Assembly: GCA_964489695.1 (NCBI GenBank) | Contig: CAZAZP010000017.1 | Coordinates: 1-21,470, forward strand | DNA: 21,470 nt | Source: CAYUXU01 sp964489695 | GTDB taxonomy: Bacteria; Bacillota_I; Bacilli_A; Erysipelotrichales; Erysipelotrichaceae | Direction of reading: 5' to 3' | Shown: positions 1 through 6,991 of the stretch, piece after piece | How the letters are laid out: each line of letters opens with the position of its first letter | How positions within the stretch are numbered: position 1 is the first letter of the stretch | Translations under genes and position numbers: made by a program | Notes under the pieces: generated by a model | What the model was told of the DNA's origin: nothing | Seen by the model: the letters and a program-made list of their open reading frames with translations, nothing else | Databases searched by the model: none

Positions 1-433
1 CAGGAATTACTACCGTCCAAAATAAAAAGGAAAATGAGACAGGTAACCCCACTATCAAATAAGCTGAACCTAAGAAAATTAAGCCGCTGATGATGGTTCC
101 GAGTAAGGCTAAACTAATAATCACTATTAACTTAGCTTGATATTTAGCTAACGCCTTTAAAAAGAAATAAAGAATTACTGCGGTAAAACTTTTATCAATT
201 AGATTACTTATTTGACCACCGGGAAAAGTGGTAGTAAAAGCAGCTAAACACCCACTAACTAGCCCAATACTTAAAGCTTCGGGCAAGCTTTCCACTAATA
301 ATAAACAGATAAACATCATCGCTAATAAAAAATCCATTTTCATGCCACCTAAATTTAAACTAGGCATTAAGTAATGAAATAATAAACCTAAAGCTAATAA
401 CATCGCATAGAGCGTTAAACGTTTGATCGACAT
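1..433 (-). CDS. trpP: Tryptophan transporter TrpP, 5' part (runs off the window)
   Basis: This is an integral membrane protein expected to take up tryptophan. Reading leftward from the ATG at 431-433, 144 codons are visible before the window edge; the family is about 170-180 residues, so only the C-terminal end is missing. The visible part is strongly hydrophobic with about four to five membrane segments. It carries stretches I recognise from Bacillus TrpP: a TTTFPGGQISNLIDK-like segment near residues 72-86 and GSAYLIVGLP near residues 120-130. An AAAGGAGG ribosome site lies 8 bases before the ATG. A T-box leader with a UGG specifier precedes the gene, which independently supports a tryptophan role. 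The family assignment is from memory of the sequence, but the leader makes it firm. Confidence 0.9.
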   Translation of the reverse strand, partial: MSIKRLTLYAMLLALGLLFHYLMPSLNLGGMKMDFLLAMMFICLLLVESLPEALSIGLVSGCLAAFTTTFPGGQISNLIDKSFTAVILYFFLKALAKYQAKLIVIISLALLGTIISGLIFLGSAYLIVGLPVSFSFLFWTVVIP

Positions 434-487
434 AATAATTACCTCCTTTATTGTAATCAGCTGATCAAAATATTTACTTTCTGCTCT

Positions 488-510
488 TCAAGTCATTATT
501 TCACCCCCTT
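488..510 (-). other. Two-codon leader ORF with strong Shine-Dalgarno upstream of trpP
   Basis: On the minus strand the sequence AAGGGGGTGA (501-510) almost fully matches the anti-Shine-Dalgarno and is followed four bases later by ATG-ACT-TGA (488-496). It lies after the T-box terminator and 63 bases before the trpP ATG. It is exactly in frame with trpP and the frame is open apart from the UGA. The trpP gene has its own good ribosome site, so this second site is surplus. It could be a translational control element, a relic of a longer leader peptide, or chance. The sequence is certain; the function is inference. Confidence 0.5.
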
Positions 511-513
511 TAA

Positions 514-752
514 TAAAAAAACTCCACCCTGCAGGGCGAAGTTCGCGGTACCACCTGAATTTGTGCTCAAAGCACCTTGTTCGGATACTAACATATCCTA
601 GCCTTTTTAACGGCAGGCCTCCGTTAACGTCTACTTATGACTGTTCGAGTTACCTTTTGAAAGCCCATTCATTAATCCGCTTCAGTGAAATTCCCACCAT
701 CATCCACTCGCTTAAATCCACTGATTAATTACTCTTCTTTCGCATTAAGTTT
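514..752 (-). promoter_or_regulatory. T-box riboswitch, tryptophan-specific (UGG specifier)
   Basis: This leader reads uncharged tRNA-Trp and controls termination ahead of trpP. The canonical T-box AGGTGGTACCGCG is on the minus strand at 544-556. A terminator follows at 520-543: an AACTTCGCCCT arm, a GC turn, an AGGGTGGAGTT arm, then seven T residues. Stem I begins near 752 with the AGAGTA and AGCGAG motifs. Its specifier region reads GAATGG (665-670), giving codon UGG at 665-667. The T-box bases overlap the terminator arm as required for the antiterminator. Stem I was not folded in full, but the boxes, specifier, terminator and downstream gene all agree. Confidence 0.93.
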
Positions 753-758
753 AAAGTA

Positions 759-787
759 ATTATAAACTACTATTTTTTCTAAAACAA
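759..787 (-). promoter_or_regulatory. Sigma-A promoter of the trpP T-box leader
   Basis: The minus strand has TTGTTT (782-787), a 17-base spacer, then a perfect TATAAT (759-764). The start point would be about 750-752, just where stem I of the T-box begins. It is back to back with the flavodoxin promoter on the other strand. Confidence 0.8.
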
Positions 788-802
788 GCTAAATTGCTTT
801 AA

Positions 803-831
803 TAGACACGTCTGTAGCTAAATGTTATGAT
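803..831 (+). promoter_or_regulatory. Sigma-A promoter of the first flavodoxin gene
   Basis: TAGACA (803-808), a 17-base spacer and TATGAT (826-831) lie just ahead of the AGGAGG ribosome site at 844-849. The start point would be near 838, giving a very short leader. Confidence 0.65.
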
Positions 832-854
832 AAGGCCGTAATTAGGAGGTGACT

Positions 855-1280
855 ATGGCAAAAACAGTAATAGTTTATTGGTCTGGTACTGGTAATACCG
901 AAGCAATGGCTCAAGCTATCGCTAATGGTATTGCGCAAATTGAATCAGATGTAGCTATCTATCAAGTTAATGAAGCTGATCCCGCCACAATTTTGGCAGC
1001 GGACAAAATCTTATTAGGTTGCCCTTCAATGGGAGTAGAAGAACTAGAAGAATATGAATTTAGACCTTTCTTTGATTCCATCAAAGATAATCTCTTTGGT
1101 AAATCCGTCGCTCTTTTTGGTTCCTATGATTGGGGCGATGGTTTATGGATGAGAAATTGGGAAGAAGAACTAAATGACTTAGGGGCTGACCTCTTTTCTG
1201 AGAGCTTTACCCATATGCTCAGTATTGAGGGCGATGAAGCACTCGCTGAAGAATTCGGGAAAAAATTTGTTCAATCATAA
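855..1280 (+). CDS. Flavodoxin (short-chain, FMN-binding electron carrier)
   Basis: This 141-residue cytoplasmic protein has the flavodoxin fold and would carry one or two electrons on bound FMN. Its N-terminus MAKTVIVYWSGTGNTEAMA contains the phosphate-binding loop S-G-T-G-N-T at about residues 10-15. An LGCPSMG segment near residue 55 and the GSYDWGDG segment near residue 90 are where the two FMN-stacking loops sit. The ATG at 855 is preferred because AGGAGG (844-849) is six bases away; a GTG at 849 lies inside that ribosome site. The gene has its own promoter and terminator, so it is monocistronic. A close paralogue follows at 1374. The redox partner cannot be told from the sequence. Confidence 0.93.
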   Translation: MAKTVIVYWSGTGNTEAMAQAIANGIAQIESDVAIYQVNEADPATILAADKILLGCPSMGVEELEEYEFRPFFDSIKDNLFGKSVALFGSYDWGDGLWMRNWEEELNDLGADLFSESFTHMLSIEGDEALAEEFGKKFVQS

Positions 1281-1303
1281 AAAGGATAGGTAATATCCTT
1301 TTT
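1279..1303 (+). terminator. Rho-independent terminator of flavodoxin 1
   Basis: AAAAAGGATA (1279-1288) pairs perfectly with TATCCTTTTT (1294-1303) around a five-base loop. The hairpin overlaps the stop codon and ends in a T run. Confidence 0.8.
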
Positions 1304-1317
1304 ACTTGGCGAATCAA

Positions 1318-1346
1318 TTGCAGTTTAAACCTGACTTTGATAAGAT
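1318..1346 (+). promoter_or_regulatory. Sigma-A promoter of the second flavodoxin gene
   Basis: TTGCAG (1318-1323), a 17-base spacer and TAAGAT (1341-1346) lie upstream of the AAGGAGG ribosome site at 1362-1368. Confidence 0.6.
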
Positions 1347-1373
1347 GAAGGCAGTTAACTTAAGGAGGATTAA

Positions 1374-1802
1374 ATGGCAAAAACCACAATTATTTATTGG
1401 AGTTCCACCGGAAACGTTGAGTATATGGCCCAAGAAATTGCGAAGGGCGTGAGCGAAGGTGGCGATGAAGTAAAAGTAATTCAAGTCTTAGAAGCAACAA
1501 CAGACGATGTCTTAGCAGCTGACAAACTAATGTTAGGTTGCTCAGCTACCGGTGAAGATGAAATTGATGAAATGGAATTTCGACCTTTCTTTGAAAGTAT
1601 TAAAGATATTATCAAAGATAAACCCGTTGCACTTTTTGGCTCATGGGGCTGGGGTGGCGGTGAATATATGCGGAAATGGGAAGTAGAAGTCCGCGAAACC
1701 GGTGCCCTTTTATTTGAAGATCAAGGCTATACTCACCAAGATGCCCTTTACGGTGATGAACAAGAAGCCATCGATTTTGGTAAACGCTTTACTGAAATCT
1801 AA
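1374..1802 (+). CDS. Flavodoxin paralogue with a variant phosphate loop
   Basis: This 142-residue flavodoxin aligns along its whole length with the one at 855, sharing MAKT at the start, MEFRPFFESIKD in the middle and a GSWGWGGGEYMRKWE loop. Its FMN phosphate loop reads S-S-T-G-N-V, so the last Thr of the usual T-G-N-T pattern is Val. The second loop, SATGEDEIDE, is more acidic than in the paralogue. The protein is still complete and should bind flavin. A separate promoter and terminator suggest the two copies are expressed under different conditions, a common arrangement for specialised flavodoxins. A good AAGGAGG site precedes the ATG. Confidence 0.92.
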   Translation: MAKTTIIYWSSTGNVEYMAQEIAKGVSEGGDEVKVIQVLEATTDDVLAADKLMLGCSATGEDEIDEMEFRPFFESIKDIIKDKPVALFGSWGWGGGEYMRKWEVEVRETGALLFEDQGYTHQDALYGDEQEAIDFGKRFTEI

Positions 1803-1806
1803 CCCG

Positions 1807-1833
1807 AAAAGACTATATAATTAGTCTTTTTTT
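1807..1833 (+). terminator. Rho-independent terminator of flavodoxin 2
   Basis: AAAAGACTA (1807-1815) pairs with TAGTCTTTT (1822-1830), and a run of T follows to 1833. Confidence 0.8.
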
Positions 1834-1868
1834 GATTAAAGCATATTAATAGCACATTTTTTGGAACA

Positions 1869-1877
1869 TGCTATAAT
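1869..1877 (+). promoter_or_regulatory. Extended -10 promoter of the FMN reductase gene
   Basis: TGCTATAAT is a perfect extended -10 element. The -35 region around 1848-1854 is poor, as is usual for this promoter class. AGGAGGA at 1886-1892 provides the ribosome site. Confidence 0.7.
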
Positions 1878-1898
1878 TTTTTCACAGGAGGAAAACCT

Positions 1899-2441
1899 AT
1901 GTTAAATGTTGCTATTATTGTTGGTAGTTTAAGAAATAACTCATATAGTTCGCAATTAGCTAAGCACCTACAAACGCGCTATCAAGCTAAAATGAATGTC
2001 GATATTATTAATCTTGATGTTCCTAACTATAATGAGGATTTGGATATGGATGGTCACCGCCCTGATGTAGTTAATGAATTAATCCATCGGGTGAACCAAG
2101 CAGATGCAGTGTTTGTGATTACACCAGAATATAACCACAGTATCACTGGCATTATGAAAAATGCCTTGGACTGGCTCAGTCGTAACCAACCTGGCTTAAC
2201 AAATAAACCTGGGATTGCGATGGCTTTATCGCAAGGGATGACAGCTGGGGCACGGGCTTATGCTCATCTAATTTCCATTTTGGACACTATGCCAATGTAT
2301 CTTTTACCTGGCTATGATGTTTTAGTCGGAGCAATCCATAATCGCTTTGATGAAAATGGAAAACTAACTGATCAACCAACAATTGATTTTATTGATTTAG
2401 TCATTAATCAGTTCTTAGCTTTCTATGAAAAAGTAAAATAA
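1899..2441 (+). CDS. NADPH-dependent FMN reductase / azoreductase-like flavoprotein
   Basis: This 180-residue protein belongs to the NADPH-dependent FMN reductase family, flavodoxin-like enzymes that reduce FMN, quinones or azo compounds with NAD(P)H. It shows the diagnostic GSLRNNSYSSQLA phosphate loop at residues 9-21. The TPEYNHSITGIMKNALDWLSR segment near residues 76-96 is a hallmark of the family, in which P-E-Y-N-x-S contacts the flavin ring. Length is normal for the family. It is monocistronic and sits beside two flavodoxin genes; whether it reduces them is inference. The physiological substrate cannot be read from the sequence. Confidence 0.9.
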   Translation: MLNVAIIVGSLRNNSYSSQLAKHLQTRYQAKMNVDIINLDVPNYNEDLDMDGHRPDVVNELIHRVNQADAVFVITPEYNHSITGIMKNALDWLSRNQPGLTNKPGIAMALSQGMTAGARAYAHLISILDTMPMYLLPGYDVLVGAIHNRFDENGKLTDQPTIDFIDLVINQFLAFYEKVK

Positions 2442-2467
2442 AACGATATCAGACGATATCGTTTTTT
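2440..2467. terminator. Bidirectional terminator between convergent genes
   Basis: AAACGATATC (2441-2450) and GATATCGTTT (2455-2464) form a perfect stem with a four-base loop, with T runs on both strands. It overlaps the last bases of both flanking reading frames (2441 and 2466). Confidence 0.85.
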
Positions 2468-3326
2468 ATTTACCCATAAATTTCATAGCTTGAGCAGTAA
2501 TCTCAGCCAAAATATCTTGGGTTTCCTTAGGTTTTAATTCCTTACTTAATGAGGCTTGTAAATCATTTAACACATTATCGGGTTTAATATTACCTAAATC
2601 ACCACTGGTAATGCCACTTTGAGCTCCCAGTCCCCCAATTAACTTACCCGCAAAATCTTTAAAGATGTTGCCCGCAATTTGGGTGCCCACTTTACTAATA
2701 ATAACGGAAAAGATATCATCCAAAAAGCTCTTAGGTGCAGCTTGTGGTTGCGCTTTACTACCAGTTAAAGAACTTAGCACCCCACCAAATAGGTTGTTTA
2801 ATAAATCATCATTTTTGGGTTGAGCAGGAGCTGGAGTGGATGAACCACCTAACAGACTACCTAAAAGTGAACCTAACCCGCCTGCTTGTTCGGGCTGAGG
2901 GGTTGCTTTTTGGGCTGGAGCACTCGCTCCGCCTAATAAGGAACCTAAAGCTTGACTTAAAATATCTCCACCACCAGCAGCTTGTTTACTACTACCACTA
3001 CCAGTTAATGAGCCTAATAGACTACCAATTAAATCATTACTACCAGTTGAAGTACTACTTCCAGCACCAGTTAGCGAACCCAATAAGCTACCTAATAAAT
3101 CATTATTGCTATCCTTAGTACTACTTTTGGAAGTTCCCGTGACGTCAGTAACTTTGGGCGTCTTTTTCGTTGTAGTTTTAGCTGGTGTTTTTTTCGCGGT
3201 TGTTGTCGCTTTTTTAGTAGTTGTTGTTTTTTTAGCAGTTGTAGTTTTTTTCGCAGCTGGCTTGGAAGCCGCTGGTTCAGTTAAGCTTTCGGTTAGTCCT
3301 TTTAACAAATCATTTAAATCGACCAT
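2466..3326 (-). CDS. Low-complexity Lys/Thr-rich protein with Leu-Gly repeats (DUF937/YidB-like)
   Basis: I do not recognise a function for this 286-residue protein. After a short N-terminal helix (MVDLNDLLKGLTESL), residues about 22-58 are a basic tract of Lys, Thr and Ala (AKKTTTAKK-type units) resembling histone H1-like tails. Residues about 75-189 hold five copies of a D-[LI]-[LI]-x-S-L-L-G-S-L-[LT]-G unit, near residues 75, 97, 121, 150 and 172, separated by Ser/Gly/Pro/Gln linkers. These units resemble DUF937/YidB repeats. Residues about 198-286 form a more ordinary domain, probably helical. There is no signal peptide or membrane segment. AAAGGAG precedes the ATG. The gene stands alone and ends at a bidirectional terminator. 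Nucleic-acid binding by the basic tail is only a guess. Confidence 0.75.
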   Translation of the reverse strand: MVDLNDLLKGLTESLTEPAASKPAAKKTTTAKKTTTTKKATTTAKKTPAKTTTKKTPKVTDVTGTSKSSTKDSNNDLLGSLLGSLTGAGSSTSTGSNDLIGSLLGSLTGSGSSKQAAGGGDILSQALGSLLGGASAPAQKATPQPEQAGGLGSLLGSLLGGSSTPAPAQPKNDDLLNNLFGGVLSSLTGSKAQPQAAPKSFLDDIFSVIISKVGTQIAGNIFKDFAGKLIGGLGAQSGITSGDLGNIKPDNVLNDLQASLSKELKPKETQDILAEITAQAMKFMGK

Positions 3327-3369
3327 TGTTTCTCCTTTCTATGTTTACTCTTAAACACATTATAACTGT

Positions 3370-3388
3370 TTTCTTTTGGGAAAAGAAA
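3370..3388. terminator. A/T-rich hairpin, possible weak terminator
   Basis: TTTCTTTT (3370-3377) and AAAAGAAA (3381-3388) form a perfect stem around GGG, just past the end of the acetyltransferase gene. There is no G+C-rich stem and no long T tract beyond it. It also overlaps the promoter region of the gene at 3326, so an operator role is equally possible. Confidence 0.3.
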
Positions 3389-3401
3389 CTTTTATGATTA
3401 A

Positions 3402-3929
3402 CTACAGGCGTTTTTCATAGGCCAGCCGGGCTTGTTTTTCTACAAATTCAGCTTGCAAAAAAATCACTCCTGCATATTCATATTGATTCTTTAAAAATAA
3501 ACTAATCGCGCGTTTATTTAAATAATGGGTATCAACCCGCGCTACCGCAATGTGTTGGCTTCTTAGTTGTTGTTCAGCAGCTTGAATCAGCAAAGTACCG
3601 ATGTTTTTACCCGCATAATTTTGATCAATCGCTATGCGATGTAAAGAAGCATATGATCCTGTATACTTCCATGCACCACCATAGATTTTTTGATAGGTTT
3701 CTTCTTCAAGCAACTTAATCGCAATCGTCGCGATAATCTTATCTTCATTACATAAAACATAGGCTTGCTTTAACGCAATATCAGTTAAGATCGTGGCTTG
3801 ATTCGGATAACCGTCTTGCCATTGGGGGCTACCAGTTTGTTTCAATAATTCTTTAGCTTGCTCAATAATCGCTAAAATAGCTGAGCTATCCGCTGTTTGC
3901 GCTAAACGCCAGTGATACTTTGTGGCCAT
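3402..3929 (-). CDS. GNAT-family N-acetyltransferase
   Basis: This 175-residue protein matches the GNAT fold, which moves an acetyl group from acetyl-CoA to an amine. The central segment with LHRIAIDQNYAGKNIGTLLIQAA carries motif A: the beta-4 strand, then Q-x-x-x-G-x-x-I-G for pyrophosphate binding near residues 100-110. The usual Arg/Gln-x-x-Gly-x-Gly is slightly degenerate (A-G-K-N-I-G). The N-terminal RLAQTADSSAILAIIEQA is a typical GNAT opening, and the C-terminal LFLKNQYEYAG is motif B. The gene lies ten bases after the Rgg-like regulator and its AGGAGGT ribosome site overlaps that gene's end, so the two are co-transcribed. The acceptor substrate is unknown. Confidence 0.85.
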   Translation of the reverse strand: MATKYHWRLAQTADSSAILAIIEQAKELLKQTGSPQWQDGYPNQATILTDIALKQAYVLCNEDKIIATIAIKLLEEETYQKIYGGAWKYTGSYASLHRIAIDQNYAGKNIGTLLIQAAEQQLRSQHIAVARVDTHYLNKRAISLFLKNQYEYAGVIFLQAEFVEKQARLAYEKRL

Positions 3930-3939
3930 GACCTACCTC

Positions 3940-4821
3940 CTAATCTGATAGTGATACAATAATCTGGTTTTGTTTTAACCAAGCATTTAAGACTTTAAAA
4001 TCATCTGGTTTTTGTAAGAGTTTTAATAAACTTAAACCTGCTTCAGCTAACTTTAAATAATCAAGATAATTCATGTGTTTACTCGCTACTGCAGCTTGAC
4101 CATAAATATAAGGAATTAAAGCAATCGATTTATTCATATCGATATGGCCTAACGCCTTTAAAGCTAACTGATAAGTCGCCAAATAATCAGCCTTTTTCAA
4201 ATATAAACGATTTAAAGCATAAGTCACCGCGGGGAAATAACAAAGTTGTTCATGTTCACTAATTTCACTAATAAACTCTTTGAGTAATTGTTCATCAGTT
4301 TCTAAACTAAGATAACCACTAATAGCGAATAAATCCAAATCATTGCTTTGCTGATTGGTATAATCAAAGTGACTTAAATGTTCTTTTAGGATTAATTTGG
4401 TGTCTTCGCGATAAGCCACAAAAAACGTATTAAATAAAGCATATATAATATTTATTTTTAATTTATCGTTATAAGATAGTTTGATTTGACTAAAGCTTGT
4501 CAGAATATTTTCGATTTGTTGCAATTCATTTGACTTGATTAATGCTTGGTTACGATTTAACATAGCTAATAAACCATCTAACTGGTTTTCAATATAAAAA
4601 GGAATCCGAGAGGAGAGGATTAAATCAAACATATCAATTTTCAATAAATTTGCAATATGAAACAAAACCTCAAAAGAAGGAGTTATCTCCCCGCTTTCAA
4701 TTTTTTGTAAGGTCCGCACGGTTATAAATTCACCGCTTAATTCTTTTTGTGTTAGACCAGCAGCTTGACGCAGACGTTTAATTTCTGGACCTAATAAGCT
4801 GGCTTCAATCAGTGTTGTCAA
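3940..4821 (-). CDS. Rgg-type transcriptional regulator (XRE HTH plus helical C-terminal domain)
   Basis: This 293-residue protein has an N-terminal XRE helix-turn-helix at residues about 12-66, including LRQAAGLTQKELSGEF followed by a recognition-helix segment TVRTLQKIESGEI. An all-helical domain of about 220 residues resembling the TPR-like peptide-sensing domain of Rgg/RRNPP proteins follows. Such proteins are often switched by short secreted peptides, but I find no obvious peptide gene beside this one. It starts with TTG (4819-4821), preceded by AAGGAG (4826-4831); no in-frame ATG lies near. It heads an operon with the acetyltransferase and is divergent from degV, so either could be its target. 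Rgg membership is by architecture and resemblance. Confidence 0.75.
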   Translation of the reverse strand: MTTLIEASLLGPEIKRLRQAAGLTQKELSGEFITVRTLQKIESGEITPSFEVLFHIANLLKIDMFDLILSSRIPFYIENQLDGLLAMLNRNQALIKSNELQQIENILTSFSQIKLSYNDKLKINIIYALFNTFFVAYREDTKLILKEHLSHFDYTNQQSNDLDLFAISGYLSLETDEQLLKEFISEISEHEQLCYFPAVTYALNRLYLKKADYLATYQLALKALGHIDMNKSIALIPYIYGQAAVASKHMNYLDYLKLAEAGLSLLKLLQKPDDFKVLNAWLKQNQIIVSLSD

Positions 4822-4836
4822 CTGGCTCCTTCAATA

Positions 4837-4884
4837 CGAACTATTGTTCGCTTGTATCAAGATTTGAATAATAGTATTATACTA
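4837..4884. promoter_or_regulatory. Two palindromes in the regulator/degV divergent control region
   Basis: CGAAC-TATT-GTTCG (4837-4850) is a perfect 5-4-5 inverted repeat. TAGTAT-T-ATACTA (4872-4884) is a perfect 6-1-6 repeat. The second contains a -10-like hexamer on each strand (TATAAT on minus at 4876-4881, TATACT on plus at 4878-4883). No convincing -35 is seen for either. They are candidate operators, most simply for the adjacent Rgg-like protein. Confidence 0.45.
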
Positions 4885-4918
4885 TAGTAAATTATAACAT
4901 AGAGAAAGGGTGTATTTT

Positions 4919-5758
4919 ATGCAGAAGAACTATGCTATCGTTGTCGATTCGTCACTAATTCCTTCATATGAAGTAACTAAATTAGATAATGTTTTTGTCC
5001 AATCACTTTACGTCGTGGAAGATCAAGAATCCTTTAAGGATTATGTAGACATTCAACCAGCGGAAATATATGCGCGGTTAAGAAGTGGTTCAACCTTTCA
5101 AACCTCCCAACCATCCGTGGGCGATTTTGTCACAACTTATGAACATATCATCCAACAAGGTTACAAAAATATTTTAGTTTTTACGATTTCTAAAGTCTTA
5201 TCCGGAACAAACCAATCCGCTAACATGGCAGCGAGTCAATTTCCTGAAATAAATATTAAGGTGATTGATACGAAAATCGCTGCTGCACTTTGTTGGGAAA
5301 TTATCGAAGAGATTATGAAAAAAGCCGATACCACTGATTTTGTCGAAGTCGCTAAATACAGTGAAACTGCTTTTGATGGGATGGAAGTCATTGCTTATAT
5401 TGGTAATATCGATTATCTTAAACGCGGTGGACGTTTATCCAGTGCTAATGCGATGATTGCTAATCTATTAAAGATTCGCCCCATCTTGCAACTAAAAAGT
5501 GGTGACGAAATTAAAGCCATCGATAAAACTCGAAGTTTACAAAAAGCGTTAGAAACGGTCGTGGACTTAGTCAAAGAAAAAAATCCGCAGCGGATTATGT
5601 TACTAACAACTGATGAAGCAAACGAAGAACTTATGAATAAATTCATTCCATTAGTCAAGGAAGCTTTCCCAGCCATGAGCTTTACGCAAGAAGTCTTATC
5701 ACCCGCAGTTGGTGTCCATATTGGACCTGAGATATGCGCGATTATGTATCAAGTTTAA
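4919..5758 (+). CDS. DegV-family fatty-acid-binding protein
   Basis: DegV/FakB proteins bind a fatty acid and present it to the FakA kinase for phosphorylation and entry into phospholipid synthesis. This 279-residue protein has the family landmarks in order: VVDSSLIPS near residue 8, TSQPSVGDF near residue 64, ISKVLSGTNQSA near residue 91, YLKRGGRLSSA near residue 160 and a C-terminal G-V-H-I-G-P-E. The last is a variant of the usual G-x-H-x-G-P-G. The ATG at 4919 is chosen because AAAGGG (4905-4910) is eight bases away; a GTG at 4910 lies inside that site. It is monocistronic with a strong terminator. No fakA is in the window. Confidence 0.92.
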   Translation: MQKNYAIVVDSSLIPSYEVTKLDNVFVQSLYVVEDQESFKDYVDIQPAEIYARLRSGSTFQTSQPSVGDFVTTYEHIIQQGYKNILVFTISKVLSGTNQSANMAASQFPEINIKVIDTKIAAALCWEIIEEIMKKADTTDFVEVAKYSETAFDGMEVIAYIGNIDYLKRGGRLSSANAMIANLLKIRPILQLKSGDEIKAIDKTRSLQKALETVVDLVKEKNPQRIMLLTTDEANEELMNKFIPLVKEAFPAMSFTQEVLSPAVGVHIGPEICAIMYQV

Positions 5759-5779
5759 AAACTATTTAATTAACCAACT

Positions 5780-5814
5780 AAAAAAGACACCTCTAATAAG
5801 AAGTGTCTTTTTTT
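5780..5814. terminator. Bidirectional terminator of degV and the PTS operon
   Basis: AAAAAAGACAC (5780-5790) pairs with GTGTCTTTTTT (5803-5813) around a twelve-base loop. T runs on both strands serve degV from the left and the SIS gene (ending at 5830) from the right. Confidence 0.88.
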
Positions 5815-5829
5815 CTTTTAATTAAGCTT

Positions 5830-6918
5830 TTATTCTTCGTCTAAGTGAGTATTAAAATACGATGGACCAGTATGAACCCACTCTGACATTGGTTTTGGTG
5901 TAATACCAAAATCAACCGCTAAACGGTTAGATAAAACTTGAACTACCGCAGCGTATTCAATCGCTTTAAATGCACCACCTTGAGGTTCAAACGATAAGTC
6001 TGCTTCATCACGGGTATGCATACCAATAATATGGGCGCTTTCAAATTTCTCTTTACCAAAGGAAGCTAGACCCATTGATAATTTATGGTTATAAGCATTA
6101 TCGTCATCACTTAAAATAATGATTCCAACATCCCGAGTAAAGCCCATGCTCGGACCATGGAGACCATCATCAATTTCATAACCCACACATAAATGACGAA
6201 TCGCAATTTCTAAGATCTTTAAAGCACCTTCTAAAGCCACACCATAGTTAGCTCCACCACCATAAATTGCGAAACTACCATAACCTAATAATTTGCGTTT
6301 GTTAGCCTCAAACCAAGCATCAGTCTTTTTGACGATAGCTGAGTGACTAGCTGGAACTCGACCGACTTCAGCTAAATAGTTATCATAATCAGCTTGGCTG
6401 AGATAACCACGAGCTAAACCTAATTCCATTCCGATTAACATATGCGTCAAGAAAGTTGAAACATAACCAATCGTTCTGGTGCCGTGCTCTTCATAACCAC
6501 AACCCATATCAACGTGAACATCAACCGCTACTTTCAGTGAATTATCACTTAGGTTTTCGGTAATTCCAATATTCCAATAGCCTTTATCTTTAACTATTTT
6601 CTGGCATTCTAACATTAAAGTTGAAGTTCCTGATTGTGAGTTGAAAACGTAAAGTGCCTTAGGGTTATAAGCGACTTTCCCCAAAAATTCGTTAGGGAAA
6701 ATTACAACTGATGAGATACCACTAGCTTTTTCGACAAAACGGCAAGATGTTACGGAAGAAGTATTACTGGTTCCCGAACCAATAAAGACGATTTCGTTAA
6801 CTTCCGCTAATTTATCGCCAAGATAATTAATCACTGGTAAGATACGTTCTTTCCGATGAGCGACGATACTTTCAACTGTTTCAGGAATTCGGTTAATACA
6901 ATCCATTAATGTAACCAT
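5830..6918 (-). CDS. SIS-domain sugar-phosphate isomerase/deglycase (FrlB/GfrE/GfrF-like)
   Basis: This 362-residue cytoplasmic enzyme has two sugar-isomerase (SIS) domains. The first shows the phosphate loops GSGTSNTSS (residues 48-56) and NSQSGTSTL (93-101). The second shows YGGGANYGVALEGALKILE (219-237) and EIDDGLHGP (248-256), the region holding catalytic Glu/His in this family. It is the last gene of a mannose-type PTS operon. In GfrABCDEF and Frl systems such enzymes cleave phosphorylated Amadori compounds (fructose- or glucose-lysine 6-phosphate) to sugar phosphate and amino acid. An amino-sugar isomerase/deaminase role is the main alternative. The exact substrate is inference. A 34-base hairpin separates it from the EIID gene. 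Confidence 0.82.
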   Translation of the reverse strand: MVTLMDCINRIPETVESIVAHRKERILPVINYLGDKLAEVNEIVFIGSGTSNTSSVTSCRFVEKASGISSVVIFPNEFLGKVAYNPKALYVFNSQSGTSTLMLECQKIVKDKGYWNIGITENLSDNSLKVAVDVHVDMGCGYEEHGTRTIGYVSTFLTHMLIGMELGLARGYLSQADYDNYLAEVGRVPASHSAIVKKTDAWFEANKRKLLGYGSFAIYGGGANYGVALEGALKILEIAIRHLCVGYEIDDGLHGPSMGFTRDVGIIILSDDDNAYNHKLSMGLASFGKEKFESAHIIGMHTRDEADLSFEPQGGAFKAIEYAAVVQVLSNRLAVDFGITPKPMSEWVHTGPSYFNTHLDEE

Positions 6919-6991
6919 TATTTACCTACTTTCTATTACCAAACAAAAATAACTAATAATTCCGTTTAATTTTCATACTTCATAAAACTAA

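Noticed and set aside
431..496. UGA read as Trp throughout (code 4), giving an N-extended TrpP
   Set aside because: Tryptophan is encoded by TGG in the other genes and TGA serves as a real stop, for example at the EIIB/EIIC overlap (8627-8629). Only a special local readthrough would remain possible.
2735..3354. Plus-strand reading frames opposite the Lys/Thr-rich repeat protein
   Set aside because: They arise from the biased codons of the low-complexity gene on the other strand, have no ribosome sites and give implausible Leu/Tyr/His- or Val-rich proteins.
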